Shown here: one piece after another, positions 7,585-15,617 of the stretch | Layout: each line of letters starts with the position of its first letter | Position numbering within the stretch: position 1 is the first letter of the stretch | Source: Desulfobulbaceae bacterium UBA2273 | Lineage (GTDB): Bacteria; Desulfobacterota; Desulfobulbia; Desulfobulbales; Desulfurivibrionaceae | Direction of reading: 5' to 3' | NCBI GenBank assembly: GCA_002347095.1 | Contig: DDWZ01000029.1 | Coordinates: forward strand, 1 to 64,000 | Length of the DNA: 64,000 nucleotides | Notes under the pieces: generated by a model | Databases searched by the model: none | What the model was told of the DNA's origin: nothing | Seen by the model: the letters and a program-made list of their open reading frames with translations, nothing else | Made by a program: the position numbers and the translations under genes

Positions 7585-8595
7585 ATGGCGTATTTTCTTG
7601 CAGGAGATCTTGGCGGGACAAAAACTATCCTGGCAATGTATGCCGCCACGGACGACGGGTATGTCCTGCTCAGGGAACAGCGTTTTGCCAACAGCGCGTA
7701 TGGGGATTTTTCCGAAATAGTCGCTGCGTTTCTGCACGGCTCCGAACAGCATCCCCAGGCGGCCGCCTTTGGCGTTGCCGGTCCGGTTGTAAGCGGCCAG
7801 CGGGTCAGGATGACCAATCTGGGCTGGCTCATTGATCCGGAACTCTTGCGGGAGCAGTTCCGGCTTGCCGAAGTTATCGTGCTGAACGATCTGGTGGCGG
7901 TGGCCGAAGCGGTGACAATTTTACCGCCGGAAGACCTGCTGGTAATCAATGGCGGGACGGTGGATCCCCACGGCAGCGTGGCGGTCCTTGCCCCTGGGAC
8001 AGGGCTTGGCGAGGCCTATCTCTGCTGGAATGGCGCAGGGTACACCGCCCATCCCTCCGAAGGAGGGCATGTCGATTTTGCGCCGACCTCGGAGATGGAA
8101 GAGGGCTTGCTTTCCTTTTTGCGGGCGGAACACGGCCATGTAAGCTATGAGCTGATCTGTTCCGGAAAAGGGATGCCGAATATCTATCGTTACCTGACCC
8201 AGGGGGCAGGGATGCAGGTGCCCCGGGACTTTCAAGAAGCGCTGGCTGGCGCCGCGGACATGACCCCGGTTCTCGTGGCCCAGGCCCAGGAAAAAGGCGG
8301 GGAGGCGGCGCGTCTGACCCTGGAGATTTTTTTCGCTGTCCTGGCGGCCGAGGCCGGGAACATGGCCCTCAAGTTCCTCTGTTCCGGGGGGCTCTATTTG
8401 GGTGGCGGCATGCTGCCCAGGCTTCTTCCCGTCTTTGATCAGTTGCAATTCATGAAGCGGTTCACCGGCAAAGGGCGGATGGCCGGGATTCTCTCGTCCA
8501 TTCCGGTCAAGCTGATCATGACGGACAGGGCGGCTCTCAATGGTGTTGCCCTGAGCGCTTTCAGGGCACTGCGGAAACACAATCCACACAGGTAA
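7585..8595 (+). CDS. glk: Glucokinase
   Basis: 336 residues; ATG at 7585 immediately after AGGAGGGGGA. ATP-dependent phosphorylation of glucose to glucose-6-phosphate. Motifs: N-terminal ATP-binding 'LAGDLGGTKTILAMY', 'GVAGPVV', catalytic 'LNDLVAVAEAV', 'LAPGTGLGEAYL' and 'SEGGHVDFAP', all typical of the bacterial Glk family (not ROK, since the ROK zinc motif is absent). Length is normal. A 66-residue gene begins four bases after its stop, suggesting translational coupling. No other glycolytic genes are adjacent. Confidence 0.93.
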   Translation: MAYFLAGDLGGTKTILAMYAATDDGYVLLREQRFANSAYGDFSEIVAAFLHGSEQHPQAAAFGVAGPVVSGQRVRMTNLGWLIDPELLREQFRLAEVIVLNDLVAVAEAVTILPPEDLLVINGGTVDPHGSVAVLAPGTGLGEAYLCWNGAGYTAHPSEGGHVDFAPTSEMEEGLLSFLRAEHGHVSYELICSGKGMPNIYRYLTQGAGMQVPRDFQEALAGAADMTPVLVAQAQEKGGEAARLTLEIFFAVLAAEAGNMALKFLCSGGLYLGGGMLPRLLPVFDQLQFMKRFTGKGRMAGILSSIPVKLIMTDRAALNGVALSAFRALRKHNPHR

Positions 8596-8599
8596 AAAC

Positions 8600-8800
8600 A
8601 TGTCTTTACGGGATCTGGCTCGGGAACTGTACCGGACGCAGCAGCAGGTTGAACGGCTGGAAAAGCTTCTGCTTTCGGCAGCGCCGGAGGAGCAGGCGGC
8701 GATCCAGCTCGAGCTTCAGGATGCGCGGGCTGAACGGTTGCAGTTCCAGAAGATGCTCGATGGCCGCAAGGATTCTTCCCCCCTGCCGAGAAGGTTCTGA
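8600..8800 (+). CDS. Small coiled-coil protein, function unknown
   Basis: 66 residues, starting four bases after the glucokinase stop. It is almost entirely helical and charged (RTQQQVERLEKLLLSA; LELQDARAERLQFQKML), consistent with a short coiled coil. No Cys, signal or membrane segment. The ribosome site is weak, so expression probably relies on readthrough from glk. I do not recognise a family. Confidence 0.55.
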   Translation: MSLRDLARELYRTQQQVERLEKLLLSAAPEEQAAIQLELQDARAERLQFQKMLDGRKDSSPLPRRF

Positions 8801-8873
8801 AAACAGGGTCTGGTTGGGCGGTGGCTATTTGAGCCTTCGGAAAAAATACGACAAAGAAGAAAAGGGGCGTGGT

Positions 8874-9317
8874 ATGTGCGTTGATGTGCGAAAAACCTGT
8901 GAGTGCGGTGCCGCAATCGTCCAGTTTCATCTCCGCGACAACCTGTTGCACTCGGGGGTGATCCAGCGGGTCTTTTGCCCGAATTGCCCCGGAGATGTCG
9001 GGTTTGATGCGCGTTCCATGCTCAACGACAACGGCTGGGTGGTTGAGTACGACATGATCCTCGCCACCATGCTGCTCACGGCGAAATTGCAGGTGGAGCC
9101 GGAGGCGGTTTGCCCGGAATTCCTTTTTGACCGGGGCTATGCCTGCTGGCTGGAGATGTATCCCGGCGAACGGGAGGAGATCCGGGAAGAGAAGGAAAAG
9201 ATCATGGCCCTCCTGCGGGAGGACCAGCGCCAATATCTGCAGGCCATCCAGAGCTGGAATATCCAGCGGATCGCGCGCCTTAAGGGCGCCGGGTGGCGCA
9301 AGGCCCAGCAAGCCTGA
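8874..9317 (+). CDS. Conserved hypothetical protein with N-terminal Cys knuckles
   Basis: 147 residues; ATG at 8874 after an AAAAGGGG site. Two Cys pairs near the N-terminus (CECG at about 9-12 and CPNCPG at about 35-40) resemble a small zinc ribbon. The remainder is helical and acidic, ending in a Lys/Glu-rich helix (EREEIREEKEKIMALL). No export signal. It follows the coiled-coil gene in the same direction and ends convergent to the solute-binding lipoprotein. Function unknown; the metal site is inferred from Cys spacing only. Confidence 0.7.
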   Translation: MCVDVRKTCECGAAIVQFHLRDNLLHSGVIQRVFCPNCPGDVGFDARSMLNDNGWVVEYDMILATMLLTAKLQVEPEAVCPEFLFDRGYACWLEMYPGEREEIREEKEKIMALLREDQRQYLQAIQSWNIQRIARLKGAGWRKAQQA

Positions 9318-9344
9318 AGGTGTGGCCGGCTGGGGCGCCAGGCT

Positions 9345-10139
9345 TCATTTGGGCAGCCACTTCTTGAGAAGCCGCTGGAGGGTGCCGTCATCTTTCCAGC
9401 TCTCCAGTGCGGAGTTCACCGCCTTGAGCAAGGCCGGATCAGCGCGGTGGACCGCCCAGGCAAGTTCTTCGCTGGTCAAACGGGTCTTGAGCAGGACCAG
9501 CCCTTCACCGCCGTATTCGGCGGCATAGGCCCCGAGGACCGGTTCATCGTCGATGAAAAGATCGATGCGCTTGTCACGGAGGGCTTGCACCGCGGCATCG
9601 GGAGAGGAGAAAAAAAACGGTTCCGCTGTCGGGCAATAGCGCTGAACAAAGACATCCCCGGTGGTGCCCTTTTCCACCCCGATGGCATCGCGGGTGGCGA
9701 GAATTTCTTGGGCGGAGGGGAATTTCCCTTCGGCGTCCTTGGTGGTCAGGGCCATCTGGCTGATGGTGAGGTATGGTTCGCTGAAGGCCACCCGGAGCTT
9801 GCGCATCTCGGTGATGGACATTGCGGACATGATAATGTCAACCTCCTTGCGTTCCAGGGCGGGGATCTGCTCTCCCCATTCCAGCTCGACAAACTGGAGT
9901 CTGCTGTGCAGCCGTTGGGCAAGCAGCGCGGCGGCGTCGGCTTCAAACCCGGAAATCAGGCCGGTTTCAGGGGATTTGTGGATGAGGCAGGGATAATTCG
10001 GTGTGACTCCCACCCGCAGCACCCCATTTTCCCAGGAGGAGCGGACGCTTTTTTCATTAAGGCTGCAGGCGGCCAGGCTCAGCAGCAGGCAGCCGCACAG
10101 CAGGGAGATGATCGTTTTTGGCAGTGTTTCGGTAAACAT
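9345..10139 (-). CDS. Extracellular solute-binding lipoprotein, amino-acid type (SBP_bac_3)
   Basis: 264 residues. The N-terminal signal ends in lipobox LAAC, so a lipid-anchored periplasmic protein is predicted. The family-3 fold is visible: 'LRVGVTPNYPCL', 'GFEADAAALLAQRL', 'VDIIMSAMSITEMRKLRVAFSEPY', 'IGVEKGTTGDVF', 'DLFIDDEPV' and a C-terminal 'TLQRLLKKWL'. These proteins bind polar amino acids or related ligands. No ABC permease or ATPase gene adjoins, so it may act with a distant transporter or as a sensor. It is 15 bases upstream in sequence of ackA's 3' end, on the same strand, and could be cotranscribed after ackA. Confidence 0.88.
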   Translation of the reverse strand: MFTETLPKTIISLLCGCLLLSLAACSLNEKSVRSSWENGVLRVGVTPNYPCLIHKSPETGLISGFEADAAALLAQRLHSRLQFVELEWGEQIPALERKEVDIIMSAMSITEMRKLRVAFSEPYLTISQMALTTKDAEGKFPSAQEILATRDAIGVEKGTTGDVFVQRYCPTAEPFFFSSPDAAVQALRDKRIDLFIDDEPVLGAYAAEYGGEGLVLLKTRLTSEELAWAVHRADPALLKAVNSALESWKDDGTLQRLLKKWLPK

Positions 10140-10154
10140 GATGTGCGCTCCTGA

Positions 10155-11360
10155 CTAGTCAGCCTCCAGACAGGCGACGGTCTGTTCGGCAATCTCCAAT
10201 TCTTCGTTGGTGGGGATAACCAGGATTTTCACCCGGCCCGTTCCGCTTTCCAGAGCGGAACACCCTTCTTGGTGTCCGAGGTTTTTCCCATTATTCATCG
10301 CAAGTCCCAGATGGTCAAGACCTTCGCAGCATCCTGCCCGGATAAAATCGGCGTGTTCCCCGATGCCGCCGGTGAAGATCAGTCCGTCTAGCCCCCCCAG
10401 CACCGCATGGTAGGCGCCGATGTATTTTTTGATCCGGTAACAGTACATGGCAATGGCAAGCCGTGCTTCCGGATCGCCTCCTGCCGCAAGCTCACCCACC
10501 GAACGCATGTCGTTGACCCCGCAAATCCCCTTGAGGCCGCTCTCCTTGTTGAGGATCGATTCGATCTCTTCGCAGGAAAGCTGTGTTTCCCGCGCCAGAT
10601 AAAAGATGATCGCCGGGTCGAGATCCCCGCAACGGGTCCCCATGATCAGCCCTTCAAGGGGGGTGAGGCCCATGGAGGTGTCGATGCATTTCCCCTGTTG
10701 GATGGCGGCGGCGCTGGCTCCGTTGCCCAGATGCAGGCTGATCAGATTGAGGGTTTCCAGCGGTTTGTGTAAAAACTCCGCCGCCTTTTTCGCCACATAG
10801 CGGTGCGAGGTGCCGTGGAAACCGTAGCGCCGGACCTGATGCGCCTCGTAGAGCCTTTTGGGGATGGCGTAGCGGTAGGCGTGTGGCGGAATGGTTTGGT
10901 GGAAGGCGGTATCGAACACCGCGACCTGGGGCACTGCGGGAGCGCTCTCCATGGCCACCTCCATGCCGAGGAGGTTGGCCGGATTGTGCAGCGGCGCCAG
11001 GGGGATCAAGGACCGGATCGCGGCCAGCACCTCGGGGGTAACCCGGGTGGGTTCCTTGAATTGTTCGCCGCCATGCACGACCCGGTGACCGATGCCCTTG
11101 AGTTCTCCGGTGTCGGTCAGCGCTCCGGTTTCCCGCAGGACCGAGGCGATGAGCTGAAATCCCTGGCGGTGATCGGGAACCGGGAGAGTCCGGACCGTTT
11201 TCGCCATCTCGATCTGGCCCGTTCTCAGAGAATGGCTGAGGTGACTGCCCGGTTCGCCGATCTGTTCGATGCTTCCACCGGCCAGCACCGATTCGTCCCG
11301 CATGTCGAACAACTGGTATTTGATGGAAGAGCTGCCGGAGTTGAGCACCAGAACCTTCAT
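10155..11360 (-). CDS. ackA: Acetate kinase
   Basis: 401 residues. Converts acetyl phosphate and ADP to acetate and ATP (reversible). Signature 'LVLNSGSSSIKYQLF' at the N-terminus, 'GHRVVHGGE', 'FDTAFHQTIPPHAYRYAIP', 'FHGTSHRYV', 'HLGNGASAAAI', 'GLIMGTRCGDLDP' and 'FTGGIGEHADFIR'. Length normal. It lies 165 bases downstream of pta on the same strand, the classic acetate pathway order, but a structured repeat (11428-11533) separates the two and could uncouple their expression. Confidence 0.97.
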   Translation of the reverse strand: MKVLVLNSGSSSIKYQLFDMRDESVLAGGSIEQIGEPGSHLSHSLRTGQIEMAKTVRTLPVPDHRQGFQLIASVLRETGALTDTGELKGIGHRVVHGGEQFKEPTRVTPEVLAAIRSLIPLAPLHNPANLLGMEVAMESAPAVPQVAVFDTAFHQTIPPHAYRYAIPKRLYEAHQVRRYGFHGTSHRYVAKKAAEFLHKPLETLNLISLHLGNGASAAAIQQGKCIDTSMGLTPLEGLIMGTRCGDLDPAIIFYLARETQLSCEEIESILNKESGLKGICGVNDMRSVGELAAGGDPEARLAIAMYCYRIKKYIGAYHAVLGGLDGLIFTGGIGEHADFIRAGCCEGLDHLGLAMNNGKNLGHQEGCSALESGTGRVKILVIPTNEELEIAEQTVACLEAD

Positions 11361-11427
11361 GGATTATTCCTCGGTAACTATTCAGCTAAAACCCAAAAAC
11401 AGACTGAAACATTCCAACCAACAGTCA

Positions 11428-11533
11428 GTAACTGTGGCGCAGTGCCGCAGATGCGCGAAAGAGGCCGGCGAAGTGTGCTAGTGCACACGAGCCGACCGAT
11501 GACAAAGCAGATGCGGTGCTGCGCCTCAGTTAC
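11428..11533 (-). repeat. Structured palindromic repeat, copy A (pta-ackA junction)
   Basis: Outer arms 11428-11442 and 11519-11533 are inverted repeats (14 of 15 match). The 76-base core, read on the minus strand, begins CACCGCATCTGCTTTGTCAT and ends GCATCTGCGGCA, as in copies at 17725-17831 and 50834-50941. An internal hairpin GTGTGC-acta-GCACAC is present. The gene-side arm contains the pta stop codon. No T-run follows, so it is not a simple intrinsic terminator. Confidence 0.9.
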
Positions 11534-13622
11534 GGGCGGCCTGGGCCTGGATGGCGGTGATCGCCACGGTGTTGACGATGTCCGGCACGGTGCAGCCCCG
11601 GCTCAGGTCGTTGACCGGCTTGTTCAACCCCTGGAGCACCGGGCCGATGGCCACGGCATTGGCCGAGCGTTGCACCGCCTTGTACAGGTTGTTGCCGGTG
11701 TTGAGATCCGGGAAGATGAACACCGTGGCCTTGCCCGCCACCTGGCTTTCCGGCAGCTTGGTTTTCGCCACCCCGGCGTCCACGGCTGCGTCGTACTGGA
11801 TCGGCCCCTCGATCTTGAGGTCGGGCCGGAGTTCCTTGGCGATCCTGGTCGCCTCGCGTACCTTGTCCACATCGGCGCCTTTTCCCGAGGTGCCCGTGGC
11901 ATAGGAGCACATGGCCACCAGCGGGTCAATGCCGTAGAGCTTGGCGGTTTGCGCCGAACTGATGGCGATCTCCGCCAGCTCCTGGGCGTTGGGATCGGGG
12001 TTCACCGCGCAGTCGCCGTAGACCAGAACCCTATCGGCCAGACACATCAAGAACACGCTGGAAACAATGGAAACTCCCGGCTGGGTGCGGATGATCTGCA
12101 GGGCCGGGCGGATGGTGTCGCCGGTGGTGTGTATCGCCCCGGAAACCATGCCGTCCGCCAGACCCTTGTGGATCATCATGGTGCCGAAGTAGTTGACGTC
12201 GGCCACTGTGTCAAAGGCGGTCTTTTCGGTAATCCCCTTGTGCTTGCGGAGCGCAAAGTAGGTCTGGGCAAAGTCCTGGCGCAAGGGGGAGGTGGCCGGA
12301 TCGATAATTTCGACGCCGGTAAGGTCAAGACCGAAATTGCTGGCCGCGCCCCGGATCTCGGCGGGGTCGCCCAGCAGGGTGAGGTCGGCCACTCCGCGCC
12401 GCATGAGCATTTCACTGGCACGCAAAACCCTTTCCTCCGCGCCTTCGGGCAACACGATGTGCTGCCGGTGCTTTTGTGCCATCTCCACCAGGTTGTATTC
12501 GAACATGATCGGGGTGACCCGGGTGGATTTGACAAAGGAGATGCGGCTTTCCAGCTCGGGCAGATTGACGTGCGTTTCAAAAAGACCCAGGGCGGTGGCG
12601 ATCTTGCGGTTGTTTTCCGGAGTGAGCATGGGGGGCACACCGCTGGCGTTGATGGCCGTGGTAAAGGTATCGGTCTGCACACTGACGATGGGGACGGTTA
12701 CCTTATAGCTCAAGCCCTCAAGGAGCAGGGTGATTTGCTTGTGCGGGACAAAGCCGCCGGAAAGCAGGAGTCCGGCGATGCTCGGGTAGGTGGAAGAGAA
12801 GTTGGCGGCCAGGCTGCCAAGGATGATATCCGAACGGTCGCCCGGAGCGATGATCAGGTCGCCCTCCACGATATGATCGAGAAAATGCGGCAGACTCATG
12901 GCCGCCACCTTGAAATCAGTCACCCCCCGGTTCATTTCCTCCGGGTCGCCCATGATGACCCTCGCGTCCAGCGCCCGGGCGATTTCCCCCACGGTGGGTT
13001 TGCCTAAAAACGGCTCCTCCGGCAGGACATAGACCGGCCCGCATTCCGCGCCGCATTCCGTAAGTTTTTCCCGCACCGTCTCCATGAGAAACGGATCGAC
13101 CCTGTTGACCACGCTGGCCAGGATGGTGCAGCCCTTCTTGAGGAAGGATTCCTGGGCCACATGCAGGGCGTCGAGGGTATCCTCCGGGGATTTGTTATGG
13201 CTGTTTAAAAGCAGCAGGATGGGACTGCCCAGATTGTTGACCACCTCGGCGTTGAACTCGAATTCAAAGGGCAGGGAAAGCCCGCTGAAATCGGTGCCCT
13301 CGCAGAGGATAAAATCGCATTTGGCCTCAAGATGCTTGTACTTGTCGAGGATGAGCTTGAGCACCTGGTCGGTGTGCCCTTCGGCCTCAAGATGCTGGGC
13401 CTCGTCGTGGGACAGGGCGAACATCTCGTCGTAGGCGAATGGCAGCCGGTAGCGGGTCCGGATCAATTGCAGATTGTTGTCCACCACAGCATGGGAGGGA
13501 ATGATGGGACGGAAGTAGCCGACCCTGCGGATGCGGCGGGCGAGCAACTCCATGATGCCCAAGGCGACCACCGATTTGCCGCTCTGGGGTCCGATTGCCA
13601 CGATATAGACGCTCTTCGCCAT
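11526..13622 (-). CDS. pta: Phosphate acetyltransferase, long form
   Basis: 698 residues. Interconverts acetyl-CoA and acetyl phosphate. Domain order is the long form: N-terminal CobB/BioD-like P-loop region ('AIGPQSGKSVVALG'), central DRTGG domain ('GDLIIAPGDRSDIILG'), and C-terminal PTA_PTB catalytic domain ('HIVLPEGAEERVLRA', 'CLADRVLVYGDCAVNPDP', 'KTKLPESQVAGKATVFIFPDL', 'GPVLQGLNKPVNDLSRG'). It heads the pta-ackA pair on the minus strand. The stop codon (11526-11528) lies inside the arm of repeat copy A. Upstream is a tract of heptamer repeats. Confidence 0.97.
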   Translation of the reverse strand: MAKSVYIVAIGPQSGKSVVALGIMELLARRIRRVGYFRPIIPSHAVVDNNLQLIRTRYRLPFAYDEMFALSHDEAQHLEAEGHTDQVLKLILDKYKHLEAKCDFILCEGTDFSGLSLPFEFEFNAEVVNNLGSPILLLLNSHNKSPEDTLDALHVAQESFLKKGCTILASVVNRVDPFLMETVREKLTECGAECGPVYVLPEEPFLGKPTVGEIARALDARVIMGDPEEMNRGVTDFKVAAMSLPHFLDHIVEGDLIIAPGDRSDIILGSLAANFSSTYPSIAGLLLSGGFVPHKQITLLLEGLSYKVTVPIVSVQTDTFTTAINASGVPPMLTPENNRKIATALGLFETHVNLPELESRISFVKSTRVTPIMFEYNLVEMAQKHRQHIVLPEGAEERVLRASEMLMRRGVADLTLLGDPAEIRGAASNFGLDLTGVEIIDPATSPLRQDFAQTYFALRKHKGITEKTAFDTVADVNYFGTMMIHKGLADGMVSGAIHTTGDTIRPALQIIRTQPGVSIVSSVFLMCLADRVLVYGDCAVNPDPNAQELAEIAISSAQTAKLYGIDPLVAMCSYATGTSGKGADVDKVREATRIAKELRPDLKIEGPIQYDAAVDAGVAKTKLPESQVAGKATVFIFPDLNTGNNLYKAVQRSANAVAIGPVLQGLNKPVNDLSRGCTVPDIVNTVAITAIQAQAARN

Positions 13623-13643
13623 GGGATGTCTCTCTTTGAGATA

Positions 13644-13748
13644 GGCTGAAGACTGAAGGCTGAAGGTTCTCGGGACAAATGATAGTTGAGATGTTTCAGT
13701 TGTCAGTCTTTAGCCTTCGGTCTTCAGTCTTCAGCCTTCGGTCTTCCT
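13644..13748. repeat. Inverted clusters of a heptamer (CTGAAGR / YCTTCAG)
   Basis: Left cluster about 13644-13667 repeats ctgaaga/ctgaagg; right cluster about 13704-13748 repeats cttcggt/cttcagt/cttcagc in inverse orientation, separated by ~36 bases. The clusters can pair into a long imperfect hairpin. It occupies most of the 135-base gap between pta and the RNA methyltransferase gene, both leftward. Confidence 0.75.
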
Positions 13749-13757
13749 TCACGCGAT

Positions 13758-15380
13758 TCACGCTTTCGGTTCCAGCAGAATCAGGATTTCCAGATTGGCC
13801 GAGCCTGGAAACATGTCCAGGGGGGCGATGCGTCGCGCCTGGTAGCCGCTGGCCTGCCACTCCCTGAGGGAGGGGGGGATCTGGTCCACCCCGCAGAAGA
13901 TATGGAGCACCTTTTCCGGCTTTCTGCGGGCCAGGGCCGCGATCACCCCCGGTAGCGTACCCTGGCGCGGCGGATCGAGGAGAATCACCTCGCCCGGGGC
14001 TGGGGGCGGCAGGGTTTTTTCCAGATACCCCACCGTGATCCGGTGGGCGAGGAATTTGGCATGGCCGCCCCGCTTCTGGTTCAAGCGGCTGTTGGCCTCG
14101 GCTGCCCGGATGGAAGGGCCTTCGCCATCAACGGCCAGCACCTGCCGATAGTTTGGGGCGAGAAAATGGCTGAACAATCCGTAGCCGCAGTAGAGGTCGA
14201 GGAGCGACTGACCCGGGGCCGGGGCCAGCAGCTCCCGTGCCCGAGCCAGCATGGTTTCCACCATGGATTCGTTGATCTGGGAAAACGAGGTGGGATGGAA
14301 CTGGTAGCGGCAGCCGTGGTAGGTGGCTCCCAACTGGTCCGGGCCGAAGAGCTTCTTGAAGTGGAGGGTCTCCGCCGGGCGTTTGCTCTCCAGATAATAG
14401 TCGGACTGGCTGGGATCGAGATAGACAAAGGCCGCGGTGACCGCGACGGGAAGCTTCTGGAGATGACCGCTCAGCAGCTTCATCTTGCGGACCAGCGGCC
14501 CGTTCATCAGGTCCACATTGAAGATCACCGCCTGTTCCGTGTAGTTGCCGCGGATGATGAGATAGTTCAGATGGCCGGCGATCAGCCGAAAGGCGGGTTC
14601 GCTGAGTTTTTGCTGGAGAAAACGGTAGATGACCTCGTGTTCTGTGGGCTCCAGGGGCGAGGCGGTGAAATACTGGCGGTTCTTGGGCAAGGCGGCTTTG
14701 TCTCCCAAGAGCAGATACAGGGTGGAGCCGTGGAGGAATCCCTTGCGTTTTGAGGTGGTGCGGTAGCCTCTGGCCTTGGGGGAACGGATCACCTGCTCCG
14801 GCAGGCCGGGCAGCCGGTGCTGCTTCCAGAAGGCCAGCAACCCCTGGTCTTTTACCTGCAACTCCACGGAATAATCGAGATGGGCCAAAGGAGAGCTGTG
14901 CAGGATTGTTTGGGCGTCCGGAGAAGCCATGTGGGGAATGAGCGGCTTGAGGAAGCTGGCAAAGGATCGGTCGGTTGGTGCGGCAGGGGCCCAGAACGAT
15001 TCCTCCTCCGAGGTATCCGTCCGCGGCCTTTTGGCGGTGGTGACGGAACGGCCGCGAGGGGAAGCTGCCGCAGGCCTGCGACCCTTTCTCTCGAAGGGCT
15101 TTTCCGGCGAGGATTCTTTCTTGCCGTGCGCCGGGCGGCCGGATGCCCTGGCAGGGGTCCGGGATGGTTCCTCTTCGAAATTCTCCGCATGTGTTTTCTT
15201 GAAGCCGGTAAAGGCGCGGGCGCGGGACGGAGCAGTGGCAGGGTGGTGTTCCTTTTTGGCAAAGGATTTTTCTGGCGATGATTTTTTTTTGTCGCTGGAC
15301 GGACGAGCAGGGGCAGCGGTCTTGGCCCGGTGGGCGGCGCTGCTGGGTTTTCGGGTTGGCATTTTTTTGCTTACGGACAA
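13758..15380 (-). CDS. TrmA/RumA-family RNA (uracil-5) methyltransferase with a low-complexity N-terminal extension
   Basis: 540 residues. Residues about 150-540 form a SAM-dependent RNA m5U methyltransferase: 'FSQINESMVETMLARA', SAM site 'LLDLYCGYGLFSHF', 'ILLDPPRQG', nucleophile Cys496 in 'HIFCGVD', and Glu531 in 'FPGSANLEI'. Methylation of tRNA or 23S rRNA uridine is expected; the target cannot be told. The first ~145 residues are Lys/Pro/Ser/Arg-rich and contain two diverged copies of a ~50-residue unit (KKKSSPEKSFAKKEHHPA and KKESSPEKPFERKGRRPA), probably an RNA-binding tail. I see no FeS Cys cluster like that of RlmD. Leftward, upstream of pta. Confidence 0.88.
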   Translation of the reverse strand: MSVSKKMPTRKPSSAAHRAKTAAPARPSSDKKKSSPEKSFAKKEHHPATAPSRARAFTGFKKTHAENFEEEPSRTPARASGRPAHGKKESSPEKPFERKGRRPAAASPRGRSVTTAKRPRTDTSEEESFWAPAAPTDRSFASFLKPLIPHMASPDAQTILHSSPLAHLDYSVELQVKDQGLLAFWKQHRLPGLPEQVIRSPKARGYRTTSKRKGFLHGSTLYLLLGDKAALPKNRQYFTASPLEPTEHEVIYRFLQQKLSEPAFRLIAGHLNYLIIRGNYTEQAVIFNVDLMNGPLVRKMKLLSGHLQKLPVAVTAAFVYLDPSQSDYYLESKRPAETLHFKKLFGPDQLGATYHGCRYQFHPTSFSQINESMVETMLARARELLAPAPGQSLLDLYCGYGLFSHFLAPNYRQVLAVDGEGPSIRAAEANSRLNQKRGGHAKFLAHRITVGYLEKTLPPPAPGEVILLDPPRQGTLPGVIAALARRKPEKVLHIFCGVDQIPPSLREWQASGYQARRIAPLDMFPGSANLEILILLEPKA

Positions 15381-15617
15381 GGGATCACCACGAAGAAAGA
15401 AGGAGAAGAAATAAAAAAAGTATACACGGCAGGCGGTGATGCATAAAGGAAATTCGTCCCAAGGCCATGGGGGGCGAGGAAGAACGGGTTGCGTTCGTCA
15501 TGGCCGAGGCGGAAGACCGCTCCTGCCTCCAGTGCGGTGCCTGCATTGATGCCCACCGGGAAATGACGGCGGAGCGCAGACTGCTTTCCTTGTGCCGCGC
15601 GGCACTTCACCCTGGCG

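Noticed and set aside
9310..9345. Terminator between the convergent genes at 9.3 kb
   Set aside because: AAGCCTG/CAGGCTT arms exist but are only 7 bases, far apart and without a T-run, and they overlap both coding ends.
13644..13748. CRISPR-like repeat array
   Set aside because: The repeats are 7 bases, contiguous, inverted and without spacers; no cas genes are in the window.
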